A stretch of 64,000 bases of DNA from Pseudovirgaria hyperparasitica (Eukaryota; Ascomycota; Dothideomycetes; Acrospermales; Acrospermaceae): contig NW_022985557.1 of NCBI RefSeq assembly GCF_010093815.1, forward strand, positions 1,178,001 through 1,242,000, in the 5' to 3' direction. This document shows positions 36,349 to 47,867 of the stretch, in pieces. Each line of letters opens with the position of its first letter. Within the stretch, counting starts at the first letter, position 1. Below the pieces are notes generated by a model that did not search any database, was not told where the DNA came from, and worked only from the letters and a program-made list of their open reading frames with translations. The translations under genes were made by a program, and so were the position numbers.

Positions 36349-37391
36349 AACTGATGGTACTTCGTGTTCTTGAAGGGGATAGAACAGAATATCTTGTCAC
36401 CAGTGTCTTTCTGGCACAACCTGAATGGTTATGTTGAAGCAAGGCCCATAAGAGAGCCATGCCACGGCTAGAACTTATAGCGATGCCATGAGAACAGACA
36501 CATCGACGCTCAGATCATCCTAGAACGCCTGGAGGGGGGCTGTGTGTGTTGTGGAATGAGGCTTTTTCTCGAGAAGGCGTCAAGCCCCTGTATAGGATGA
36601 AGAACATGCGCTTCTCAGTTCAAGGTCGATACTCATTGGAGCCTAACGATAGCCCGAGGAATCTTCACCGATGAGCCCGTCAGTGAGCCGAGAGATGGCA
36701 CCCTATCTCCAACAGGGGAAGCACTGTCGACACCCACTTCGAGACAGGGATGTATCAGTGATGGGTGCTTCATGGCGGATAGGGACTGTTCGAAGTAGAC
36801 CGATACTGGTTCACTGGATATGTGGCTTTTCCATCTGTTCAAGCTTACGGCTGTTCCCGTCACTGATATGGCCAAATGCCAGGGTGCTTTCACCAGCTTC
36901 AAAGCATATATTGAGCCATGTCCTCATGAAGAGCACTGCGCTAGATCAAAGCAACCAAAGTACACACACCTCACCTCAGCGAGATGACATGGGTAGATAC
37001 CATGAGGGAAGGTGTTTGGTTGAAAGTTATCAAATCTTATCAATCTCCGAAGCTTGGGCGAATCAAATGGATGTGGCTGCAGGGTTATGCGTCAAACACG
37101 AAGTGGTGGCAGTGAACGCGCCAATCAGGTGATAATTAGCGGCGAGCAGAGGAACAGTGGAGCTAGACCATCATCCACGGCGGCAGTAACTGGGCAGTGC
37201 AGAATCTAATCTGATCTGATTTGTGAAGACGATCCTGCCTTGATTGACGTCGTGGCAGCCAGGTTGAGCCGCCTCGCCGACGATGGATAGTCACCAAAGT
37301 ACTGGCTTGGCATCCACATACTGAGTCGTGTTGGGCTGTTCGAACATCTAAAGCTTCCCACATCATCGTCAAACCTTTGCCACATCATTTC
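36349..37391. other. 1 kb intergenic, nothing supported
   Basis: This contains the promoter of the large membrane protein and the 3' side of the subtilase gene. Frames of 89 and 153 codons at 36633-36902 (-) and 36671-37132 (+) overlap each other and look random. Confidence 0.45.
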
Positions 37392-40300
37392 TTAGGCTTT
37401 TGGAAGAACTGTGAAGGATGGCGTCTCCCAGAGGTCCCAGTCAGTGGACTTGGTAGGATCACCAAACGGCAGCAAGGCGGCAATACGAAAGCTGTGAATA
37501 CTCGTCAGTATATTTGTGATGAGATCGGGTCTCAAGGCAGTAGCGTACTTGTACATCCCAGGCACAACCTGGGAGCCATTCGCAAAGCGACCCAGCCAGT
37601 ATGACCGCTCTACGTAATTCAGCATATGGTGATACTGCGGAAATGAATAAATGTCATTCTCGCTAGCTCCAGCTTCCGGATCGAAGTACTGCGAGTTCAT
37701 GGTGCCATTCCATGCGGTTGCTGATCCAACAAAACCATTCTGGCCGATGACTGGAGGATAGACCCAGTCTGCTTCGGTATAATCCTCGTCGAAGATCTGC
37801 TATGTAAGTAGAAACTTAGTAAACTGGGGTGGGATCGATGGCTTACATCCCAGCGAAACTCTTCTGTACCCCAAGTGAATCTCGTTAACAACTGGGGAAA
37901 GTCTTGCGCGCTCTTTGAAAAGTTGAACGAGAAGCTAAAAGTTGTCAGTCTTTGTCGAATATGCGATCAAGATTGACGCGCACTTAGATTTCTGGTCGAT
38001 GGTAATTCCATTTATTCCGGACATTAGCATGGGATAGTATGAGCCGTGGTCGAACACTTTCTGGATCTGTTCTTGGATAGAGGCTGCAACACCTAGGAGC
38101 ACATCAGCATTGAAGACAAGTGTGGGTCGCAGATACAAGGGGGCTTACCAAAATAAGGGATACCGAGCTCTTCGTCATTGGAGCCACGGACGAGTATCTT
38201 ACCACCATAGACTGGGATGTTGGTTTCATTGGCGCCTGAAGGAGACTTGAAAGAAATCCTAATACGATCAGGTATTCATCTTCATAGGTCTACTCTGCAT
38301 ACTCAGCTGAAATAGTCTGCCCTGCCTTGACAGTCAGACTTCTCGGTAGAGCTATCTCAGGATCGAATTCAACTAGTTCGACCTCGGAGTAGAAGGCTGT
38401 TCGTGGAAGGGCGTATAACTGTTGACCCGGAGGAAGTGGAATCCAGGAGTCGTATCCCCCAGCGGGTTGGATCTCGAAATTATATGCTACAGTTTCCTTC
38501 CCATTGTTAGTGATTTCCACAGTGTGGACGCCCTGAAAGTGTGCCGTGTCGTTGAGCTCAATTTTACGACAATCAAAACCAATGTCAGTGGTATATCCCA
38601 GAACAGCCTGAGCATCGATAAGACCAGCACCGACTTGTGACGGTGGAGACCAGAATTTGTACACTGTATCGCTGGTAGACCAGTCTGCCCAAGGCATTGC
38701 ACGACCAGTAGAGGTGATGCGTGATATCAGTCTCTGGGCCCAAGCGGGATCATTTGAGTGCGCTGCTCGCCCACCGAACTGGCTGACCCAGAGGGCTGCC
38801 ACTCCCGCAATATAGGGAGTTGCCATGCTCGTTCCACTAAGAATCCGGAATTCGTTGGTAGGATAACTACTGAGTATTCTTGTACCGGGTGCTGAGATGT
38901 CTGGTTTCAGGGCGAGGTCATAAGTCCCACCCCACGAGCTGTAACGGGCCGGTCTGCCTGCCCCAGAGTTGTAGACACCAACGTAATGATTCGCGTCGAC
39001 GTTGAATGATGCCGTGACATTTCCACCTTTTTGGATAGCCTCAATGATAGTCTGTCCAGCTTGAGCTTCTATGACAGCTATCGGATTCTGGGACACGGTA
39101 CCTAGTGGGGGCATAATTGGTGCATCAGTGTTGTAGAAGAGAGCGTACTGAGCTCCGCGCGCCGCAATATTAATCCACTTTGCATCAATGGTACAGCCTC
39201 CGAGCCGAACAAGTACCACAGTTTCGTTCAGCTGTGGTGTATCTTGAGGCAGAGGGCTACACGCGTCGCTTTCCACTGATATGTTCAACGTCAATGGCTT
39301 GATAATTATGTCCAGTAGGGTTTTCGGAAAAGAACCTTGTCCCAAAAGATAGGCAATCTCGGTTTCCTCGACAATGCTATTTGTGATAAACTTTGCATTG
39401 AAAGTATTGGCTGGGAGAGCGCCTGCCTCTGCTGATGCTACTGTGAGCGAGTGCTTCCCGGAGGCACCATTTGAGGCTGCAAAAGGACCGTCCTGAAATA
39501 GCGTGAGTAACTTATTGATAAAAGCTGAAAGTTGTTAGTAAAGTCAACACTTACTATGCCATCATTACCGGCCGCGACAACCACGACTACTCCAGCATCT
39601 ACAAGTCTTGATGCAACTACTGCAAGAGCGTTAGTTGTGAATCCGCTTCTTTCGCCCAGACTTGCGCTGATGATGTCAGCCTAGGATGTTACTTGTCAGC
39701 AAGATTCAAGATACCACACCGTCCACACGTCAATCACACTACATACCCCAGACTCATATGCCTTCAGAAACCCTTCGATCACTGTTGCTTCATCCGAGTA
39801 TCCTGAGCTGCCAAAGACTTTGACACCAAAAAGATTGGCTTCAGGCGCGACTCCCGTAAACCTGACACCGATCAGCAGTCTGTTCACAATTCTTCGAAGG
39901 ATCAGCCATACTGTTCACTCTTACCAGCGATTATACCAGCACAATGTGTACCATGCCCAAAAACATCGTAAGGGTCGTTGTCAGGCTCGGGAGCGGTGGC
40001 TGGCCAAGCTATAATCCTATCAGCGCGAGACTTTAGGCTATGATGCTACGCCAAACACTAACAGTCACCCACGAGATCGAAGCCACCAGATACCGTGAAG
40101 CCTTCTCCAATACCACCTCCAAGCTAAAGAGGGGGACTGTTAGCCACAGTTGTGACATTCCACAGTCGTGAAAACTTACTGCAGGGTGTGTATACTGAAT
40201 GCCACTGTCGACAAGAGCAACTAGTGCGCCCTTACCTTTGATGCCAGCCTCATGGAGCTTATCAACACCAGTTTGTCCATGGACAGAATAATTAACAGCT

Positions 40301-40683
40301 CTTGTATCATCCGCGAAGGATTCTCCCTCGACAGTTGGCGGGATCTGCATTGGGCGAGATTTGTAAACGGCGGCCACAACCTCGTGTCCAAACAACTGGT
40401 TGATAGTAGCTTTTAGCGATGATTGGTCGCAGTGAGCCTCGCATTCGATGCTCAGAGCTGGGAATACATCCCAGTTGAGCTCCTTCACGATGCCGAGACC
40501 TTCATACTTGGTCAACTCCTGACTAACGTCCATAAACTCACTGTGCGATTTCAGTTCCACAATATAACGCCTAGGCGTAGCATCTGACAAGACAGTTGTG
40601 CTATCCGAAGCACGAGAGATAAACCGACTTGCCCAGCTGCTTGCCACAGTGCTAAGTAGGGCAACGGTGTCGAAGACCTTCAT
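37392..40683 (-). pseudogene. Secreted subtilisin-like protease (S8) with apparent 1-bp frameshift
   Basis: An extracellular serine protease of the Vpr/C5a-peptidase-like type. Ten exons are visible: 40683-40180, 40123-40069, 40008-39925, 39861-39747, 39680-39555, 39492-38303, 38258-38149, 38092-37984, 37934-37847, 37799-37392. The domain order is signal peptide (1-18), I9 propeptide, catalytic Asp in VALVDSGIQ, catalytic His in GHGTHCAGIIA, a PA domain insert, catalytic Ser in GTSMATP, and an Fn3-like C-terminal domain. Every splice fits except intron 3 (39862-39924). The exon before ends GCT-G and the next begins G-TTT-ACG, so the coding total is 2789 bases, one short of a full frame. All ag acceptors in that intron are in the same wrong phase. 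Either the gene carries a one-base deletion (about 929 aa otherwise), the base is a sequencing error, or splicing is non-canonical. Read literally, the protein stops soon after the His motif. Confidence 0.8.
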
Positions 40684-41913
40684 CTTGAATCGAAGTTTCT
40701 ACTGTTGGCTGCCCAACATATGATTGCAATGAATGCTAACGGCTGGAACTGTTCCATCACTAGCTATATATCCGTCCTCAATGCGGATATCCGGATGACT
40801 TTGAGAACAAATATTATAAACCCTTGCAGACTTCAAGTTCGAGCTATTGGTGACAAGGTCCAGGGTGGTGTCGCTTACGGTCGATTCGTGCTTGCGCTCG
40901 CTGTGCATGGGTTTAATCGGTATCCCAGCAAAATGACCGTCTCGGAATTGCCATCTTGATCATGCCAATCCAAGGATGTAAACGGCATGCTAGCGCCGGT
41001 AAACGCGTAGGCGTCATGATTCGCCAATCGGTGTCACTTGGCAGACTTTATCAATGCCCTGCAAACAAATTAAGCATCAAAGCAACAGAATGGTCGATGG
41101 AAGGAGAGCTCGTGACGGAATGAGCTATTGTTATCTACCCCATGCACCTTGGCACTATGCTCACCTTCTCATCTAGTACTAGTATTTATATTCGTTTCGT
41201 CACTAAAGAGTTCCCTATCAATGCACAGTGTCGTCTAGAGAACGCATGAGACAGCTGCCGCAAAGCCGCCAGATCTTCTATGAAAACATAGCGTGTAGTT
41301 CCGAACTAAACAAATGCTGTCGGATAGGTAACAGCCAACTGTCACTTGGAAGCACCACTATGGCGACGCAATTGTAGTGTATTGCAGTGCATAGTCAGCT
41401 CTGTCACTAGATGGCTTATACACACCATCTTTCGCCTCGTCGGTCACGTTTCCTTACGGACGGTGCAAATGCTCGAATTTTCGAACTCTCGAGAAACATC
41501 GTTACATAGAATATTTCCCAAAAGTTGAAGGTAGTTGAATCGGTAGCGAACAGTCGGAGGGTCGATTATGTTGTGTGGTGGTGAAGAGAGTCTTCCGAGC
41601 AGAAAGCTAGAGTTCACGCTCCGCTTATTGCGACGTTTGCAATGAATAAACATCAAAGAAGAATTATGCAAAGCTCTTCTAGATGCATTAGTAGCGCTAG
41701 ACGACAGAATTACTCGGAACGTGAACGTTGATGACACAAAGAAGGCTACGAGTTAAACACGTACTATAGAATAATTGGAAGATTGCACGTGCCATGGATT
41801 TTCATCAACCTGGAAGCCTTGGTGCCTCAGGCAGAGAACATGGGGTTGCAATTCGTTCAAACACACACATACATTATCGGTATTTTGTTACCACCATTCA
41901 TTCAGCCGATTAC
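40684..41913. other. 1.2 kb intergenic, nothing supported
   Basis: Holds the subtilase promoter and the 3' side of the LPMO gene. Short frames on both strands only. Confidence 0.45.
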
Positions 41914-42670
41914 TCAGCCAGCAAAAACACCCGGGCCCGGACTAACATACTTGAAGCTGGAATCATAAATCGACGTGCTGAACAACGGGTCGCTCTTCTT
42001 ATACGCCCCTGGAAAGCTCACACCCGCTGGTTTCACACTCCCTCCACCCACAACATTGACCTGAAAGCAGCTCACATATGGTTGTGGGTTACCCGCGCCT
42101 GCATGCAACGCAATCGCCTCTGAACGCACAAGATAGTTGCCGCTTGCAATAGATTTGGGCACAGTGAATGTCCGCTTGCCACAGTTAGCATTGAGTACCT
42201 CAGTACCCCAGGAAGCTGTTGTGCCAGTGTAGCCGTCCTCCACGACCTTGAACCAACTTGCACTGCTTCCGACAGCAGTTTTTGCGTCGTTGACAGGAGC
42301 CATGTATACCAGCACCGGGCCGTAGTGATTGCCACCGATAGCGGGGTTAGAGCAGGACCGGTCGCCGGGCTGTTGGTGCATTTCGACAGTCAGGGTGGAA
42401 CCCGCTATGTATGTATGTTAGTTGAGATGCCCTCTGCGGATTCCGAGGTGGTCGATAAGGCATACCGGTGACCTCACAGACTCCTGAACTAGTGGCTGGC
42501 CCTCGTCCGCATGCCATTGTTGCATCTTCCACACTGGCGACGGGTGAGTTGTCTTGCACCTTGCGTACGCAGGTGCCGGACATGTCGGTACTACCGACCC
42601 AGAGTTGTTGCCAAGTAGCATGGGCAGAGACAGATACCACGAAAAAAGCGAAAACGGTGGACCACATCAT
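41914..42670 (-). CDS. AA9 lytic polysaccharide monooxygenase (cellulose-active family)
   Basis: A secreted copper enzyme that cleaves cellulose or related glucans by oxidation. Two exons (42670-42466 and 42404-41914, 61-nt intron) give 231 aa. The signal peptide ends ...SVSA before HATWQQLWV, so mature His1 (about residue 17) forms the copper histidine brace with the second histidine in GGNHYGPVLVYMAPV (about residue 95). The AA9 C-terminal motif is also present (IALHAGAGNPQPYVSCFQVNV), with the axial Tyr and a conserved Cys. There is no carbohydrate-binding module; the protein ends soon after the core domain. The splice restores EVTAGSTLTVEMHQQPGDRSC. Expression is probably inducible by plant polymers, as for the family, but no regulator site was identified. 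Either of two adjacent ATGs could start it. Confidence 0.95.
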
Positions 42671-43302
42671 GTTGATGGCTTATGTCGAGGTTGGCGATCC
42701 GGAGGTAACGAAGAGATATCGGGCAGGAGAGAAGGGTTGAGGTGAAGTTGTATGGTCAGACAGTATGGTTATATAGCCGCGATGCCACGCTCGCATATAT
42801 GATACGTCTTAATGGAGGTTATTGCTGTGAAACAGCCTGTAGATGATTTCATACTTACCCATAAAGGTCGATTTAGCCGGAGGAGCACAGCGGGCTCATT
42901 GGACAGGGATCGATCTTGAAACTTGCCTGAGGAGGTTCAAATATACATCTCAAGACTGATTAGGAGAAAAAACTGGCTAATCGTGTTACTGTTCTTCGAG
43001 GGAATGCTGCGTTGCAATGTAAAACTGACACGCAGGATCGGAGCACGGCCCGTGTTTTCCGAACCATTGGCAAATTGACGAATGTCAGATGACGGAGGTA
43101 GGAGATAGATATTTAGATCATGTGTATAAAGATCTAGGATGGCTATAAATCGTGCGAATGCGCTGTAAATTGCTGATATTAGACTGAAGTATTGAGAGCA
43201 TCCATCGTTATAGCCGATTTGCATCAATGCTCTACCAAGCAGAGCTTTCCTCACATTAAAGACATGGCATGCATATCACGCGCTCCCTCAAGCATCTATT
43301 GC
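42671..43302. other. LPMO promoter region, nothing else seen
   Basis: 632 bases between two minus-strand genes. AT-rich, no gene. Confidence 0.5.
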
Positions 43303-45327
43303 TTACAATTTTGCACCCTCCTTTGTGCGTCTCTCCTTATCCTTGTCACGTAGAAATCTGCGCAAGATCTTCCCACTCGGGCTCTTCGGGATAACATCGA
43401 TGAATTCGACGCCACCAGTAATCCATTTGTACTTTGCCTTATGCTTTTCGACATGTCTCTGAATGTCACGTTTAATATGCCTATCATTTTCTTCAAGGCC
43501 AACAGACGGCGACTTGACGACGAAGGCCTTGGGTATTTCACCGGAGTGAGCATCTGTATGCATTAGTATCCTATCAAATTACAGAATCGCACACCATAGA
43601 GGTACCTACCTGGGACCTGGATGACACAGCAGTCAGCAACTGCAGGATGGGTCAGGAGATGGGCTTCAAGTTCTGCGGGCGCCACCTGATGACCCTTAAC
43701 CTTAATAAGCTCCTTGATGCGATCGGTAATAATGATATGCTCGTTGCCAGAAGGAGCTTTACAGACCATGGCTTCATCGCCAGTCCGCATCCAACCATCG
43801 ATGTACGTCTCCTTGGTTGATTTCTCGTTATGCAGATAACCCAGAGTCACAGAGGGCGATTTCACAACAAGCTCCCCGCGTTCCTCGTAGCCTGTGCACT
43901 CAACACCCTCGACTGTGACAATCTTGGCTTGAACTCCCGGTATGAGTGATCCAGAGGAGCCGAACCAGACATCATGACCAGATGTTGTACAGACGACTGT
44001 ACAGGTTTCGGTCAAACCTGATACCAACGTTAGCCAAACACCACGCCAGCATTGATGATGGATATCGTTACCATAGCCTTGGCGAATGCACCAGGATGGG
44101 AACTGATTCTGTAGCTCCTGGGCTGTTTCCGAACCTAATGGCGCTGCGCCCGTGAATATATTATCTACGCTACTCATGTCGAATTGAGACACCACGTCTT
44201 TTTGCTTTGTCATGAGAATGATGATAGGTGGGACCTAGAACGGTTACTCCAATGATTCGATGTAGAGTAGACATGAACTTACGAGGTATAGTGTGGCTAT
44301 TTTATACGTTTGGATCGCATTGAGATATGGCTTCATCTCGAACCTAGGTAGCACAATCACGCCATCTCCCCTGTAGGTACCGACGTGACAGATAACAATA
44401 AGACCATAAATGTGGCTCATCGGAAGTAAGCCGAGCCCATTCTCTGTATATTCAGACTGATTATTGAGACTTTTGTCACGCTTCGTGTCTCGGTAGTGCT
44501 TTTCAAATGTCGTGACTTGTAGCGTATTAGCGATAACATTGCGATGCGATATCATGACACCTTTCTGCGTCTGATCAGTCTTCGATCATAGATCCACGCA
44601 TGATTCTTACCGGAAGTCCTGACGTCCCGCTCGAATAGCAGAGAAACGCAACCTGACGAGCTCCTTGGCCCTTCTCCCATTTCAATGGTTCTAGTCGAGC
44701 TTCCTTGGAGCCAATCCTGATCAAATCATTCACTGTCTTGTAGCCTTTGGGCGATTCTTGGCCGCCAGTAGCTTCTTTCGACAATTCGAGCATATATATG
44801 TTCGTCTTGGGTATGCCAACGGTCTGTGCGGCACCCTTGGCAATGTCGAGGAGAGGTAGACAAGTGAAGATGTATTTCGCACCAGAGTCACGCAGCTGGT
44901 GCTCGAGTTCCTTTTGCGAGTACACAGCATTGGCAGGTGTAGCTATACCATTCAGCCTATGAATGGCCCAGTTGAGGACATTGTAATCGATCTACCACTA
45001 TATTAGTGCTACAACGGGTCAATATGTGTCCAAAGGATGTTTGCGCACAGTGTTGACACTGAATATATTGACAACCTTGTCCCACTCAGTACCATTGTTC
45101 GGTGACCATCCAAACTCTTTCGCCATGCCACGTGCGAGGAAGTCTATGCGCTCCTTGACCTCGAGAGCGTTGTATGTCGCGCCAGAGAGACCACAGGTGA
45201 AAGGGTTCTTCGCGTAACCAAGAGGATGGCGGCCATATTGCTCGTCGAAAAGAAAGTCGGGAATAGACACACTATCTGGAGGATCGAAGGGGAGTTTTGG
45301 CGCCCATGCCGGAGGACCAAAAACCAT
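43303..45327 (-). CDS. 4-coumarate-CoA ligase-like acyl-CoA synthetase, peroxisomal
   Basis: Adenylates a carboxylic acid and transfers it to CoA. Six exons (45327-45049, 44991-44611, 44564-44283, 44234-44072, 44017-43610, 43553-43303) give 587 aa. AMP-binding marks are the P-loop YSSGTSGLPKGVMISHRN, the GYGLTET motif across the exon 4/5 junction, GYLHN, the DGWMRTGD motif, the hinge TDRIKELIKVKG and the catalytic-lysine end SPSGKILRRFL. The last three residues are AKL, a PTS1-type peroxisomal import signal, which fits fungal 4CL-like enzymes in side-chain activation for beta-oxidation or secondary metabolism. The substrate (cinnamate, fatty or other acid) is not readable. Introns are 46-57 nt. 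It lies directly upstream of the AA9 gene on the same strand, but an operon-like link is not implied. Confidence 0.93.
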
Positions 45328-46179
45328 GATTGCGACGGTGAACGACGTAGTACGATCGGAAGATTATGCAGGAAGCTGGGGTAGAAGGGTGACAGGGCAG
45401 CTACAACTGACTGCTTCAGGTCAAACAATCAACAACTGGGAGCCTTAATGGAACATACCTCCGTGAATCGCCCGGGTTGGCTTGCTGGCTCACAAGGACT
45501 AAGGGAACCAATGCCGAGTGTGGACACTGTGGAGCCGGAAGCTTGCAGCAGCTGTGCCGTAACGCGGGGAAAACACCCGAGGTTAACATGAAAGAGGGCT
45601 GGTTTGGTTTTCTTGCGCCAAAAATGGTAATTAGCTCTCTTCACGCTTTGCCGTCTCGAAGCGAGTAGGCATACTGGTCAACAGGGGGTGTAACAAAAGT
45701 CCGAGAACACCATCGGCACAGACCACCAGTTTTACTAATGGCTATTGAACTACTTTGACTAAGTCTGTAAATATCTAGCATGGCCAGATCAAATTCAGCC
45801 TTCGTAGGGTTATAGAGCCGCGTTACTTCTCCTTACTTTCAGATTTATTGAGCCAGTCGGTTATAGTAAGCCGCTTGTTATACGTCGTGACAGTGGTGTT
45901 CGCAGATCTTTGTCACTAGGTATTAGGTCCTGGCTAAGGCCATGTACACTAAGCATGTACAGTATTCGGAGCAACAAGACAGCGTTCAGGGAATTGGCTA
46001 AGCGTCGAAAGCGAAAAATGATGGATGTCGGGGGCTCCTATAATTGTCGTGTGGAGCCTTGATGCATTTATAGCCAACTTTTTTATATTCAATCCCAAGG
46101 TACAGTTGGGTCGGCATATACATCTGCCATATTCTATATATACACTGTGTGTCTAACAAATCTATGCAAAAATATACTC
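45328..46179. other. Intergenic, nothing supported
   Basis: 850 bases between two minus-strand genes: the promoter of the CoA ligase and the 3' UTR of the SMR gene. Short frames only. Confidence 0.5.
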
Positions 46180-47041
46180 TTACATGACTGTACAACATCC
46201 CTTGAACAGCTTGAGGACCTTGGGTAGATATTTCTTCACTTCCTCTTCGTATTGCATTTGCTCTGGCTGTTGCTGGTGTTGCTGTTGGCCACCATGTTGG
46301 CCTCCATGCTGTCCGCCGTGCTGCTGCTGGTGATGAGGATAGCCCTGCTGCGGTGGCTGATGGCCTCCACCATATCCGCTGTGAGGAGGAGGCTCCGCAG
46401 GGCCACCTTGTAAGTTTACGTAGATGCGGCCTGCATTAGGCTCGGTATGGTATTGCAGGCCGAGCTCGCGACATACTTGCTCAACTCGTGGCTTGATCTT
46501 TTGGACATGATTAACGGAGTGGTTTCCCTTGCCCACAATCCTGTGCAGATGGTCAGTACCGTATAGGTCACCGTGTGCTAGAGCTCAGACATACACATGC
46601 AGATGCGTCTGGCCCTGACTCCTGGCCGTCTTGATTCTTTGTTCCAAAATATCCTCTGCCTCTTCGACAAATTGACCATGTAGATCAATTGTATCTGACG
46701 CAACCCTTCCCTCAGCATTGTTTTCTCGGAATATGTACTCTGACGCCTGTTTGTTGTATCGCTCAACATCCGCGCCATGTCTCTTCCCTTCTTCGGAGAG
46801 ATTGTGCGCTGCGCTGCCGTCGCCGCTCTGGTAGGCTTGATGGGCACGGTCGAAGCATTGCTGGCGCTTGCTCTGGGCCTGACGCGCGAGGTTGCGGAGG
46901 CGATCGTACTCTTCCTCGGCGTTGTCGCTGCGGGAATGGTTAAACGCTGGGTAGGGGGTTAGCTTGCGACAGGGCTTGTTCAAATCTAGGCGGGCAGGTA
47001 CCTCCACCACCAAGTCGAGTACTGGTTCCTGGGTAAGACAT
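46180..47041 (-). CDS. SMR-domain protein with DUF1771 and CaaX-like end
   Basis: Three exons (47041-47002, 46946-46595, 46540-46180) encode 250 aa. A helical, charged DUF1771-type region (about residues 20-80; EEEYDRLRNLARQAQ, FDRAHQAY) precedes the SMR domain, with its DLHG motif (TIDLHGQFVEEAED) and the glycine turn IVGKGNHS. SMR domains in known proteins bind or nick nucleic acids. A Gln/His/Gly-rich linker follows, with three near-identical GGQH units. The C-terminus is amphipathic and basic (KKYLPKVLKLFKG) and ends CCTVM: a CaaX-like box for farnesylation with an adjacent Cys that could be palmitoylated. The start at MSYPGTSTRLGGG was selected because splicing it gives a clean in-frame domain; a longer unspliced reading was rejected. 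Confidence 0.88.
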
Positions 47042-47292
47042 GCCGCCAATGAGGAATACTGTATAGAGAAGCGACCGTGGAATAATGTATACAGCGATTA
47101 TGAAATAGGAGAGATTGGATTTTGGTGACAATAAGTACCGTCGGAACGAAGATCTAAATGTAGGGCAGCGTGCAGGTGTAGCTCCCGTCCCGCGATCTGG
47201 GCCCCGGTGGCTGGCACTTGCATTGACGCTCAACTTGTAAATGATTGCCATTTATAGATTGAAATAAATTTGAGCTCTGCATCAAAGGTTCA

Positions 47293-47378
47293 TCCTCCGT
47301 GGCGCAATTGGCTAGCGCGTCCGGCTGTTATCATGACAGCCAACCGGGAGGTTCGTGGTTCAAGCCCACGCGGGGGAG
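47293..47378 (+). tRNA. tRNA-Asn (GTT) with 12-nt intron
   Basis: A cloverleaf can be drawn by eye. The acceptor arms tcctccg and cggggga pair with one G-U and a U-A first pair. The D stem is gcgc/gcgc. The anticodon stem tccgg/ccggg encloses loop ctgtta+a with anticodon GTT at 47327-47329. The T stem cgtgg/ccacg flanks ttcaagc. A 12-base intron (47331-47342) sits one base 3' of the anticodon, the canonical place for nuclear tRNA introns. The discriminator is G. Internal promoter boxes are present (A box ggcgcaattgg, B box ggttcaagccc), and a T-rich Pol III terminator (ttcttttt) follows at once. Confidence 0.93.
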
Positions 47379-47387
47379 TTCTTTTTG
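47379..47387 (+). terminator. Pol III terminator of tRNA-Asn
   Basis: A T-rich run directly after the discriminator base, broken by one C and then five T. Confidence 0.8.
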
Positions 47388-47867
47388 CATTTTTACCTAT
47401 CTCAATCAATCAACCAAATGATTAGACAACAGTACGTGCGGGTACTGTACCTGGAATTGAGAAAAGCCGGCCTGAATTCCTTAGGGCTGTCTAGATGTTG
47501 GACGTTCTTGCCTGCTCAACTTCTAAATCTACAGCCAGAAAACTATGCAAGTCGGTAGGAATCACGATTCACGAATCATGCGCAGATCGCGGTGGGTGCC
47601 AGTCGCGGTATGCATGCACCAATCGTTTTTTCAATAGTACATACAAGATAATATATACAGTTTTGGTACAATGTGGTCTTACAAACTGTGGAGGACCATC
47701 CTGCCCAAGAGACCGATAGCCCGATGAAAGGAACAACAAAGGACCAGAAAACTCCCAGGGTATCGAGGCTGTATTGTATTCGTCATGCTACAATAGCCAT
47801 AGCGTGACTTTCATCGGCCAAACAATGTCCAATATTACAAGTGAACGAACAGTCTGGCCATCAGCCC
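47388..47867. other. Intergenic, nothing seen
   Basis: 480 bases between tRNA-Asn and the next minus-strand gene. No signal apart from short AT-rich runs. Confidence 0.5.

Noticed and set aside
30073-45327. A classical secondary-metabolite gene cluster
   Set aside because: No polyketide, peptide or terpene backbone enzyme and no transcription factor or transporter. A P450 and a CoA ligase alone are not enough.
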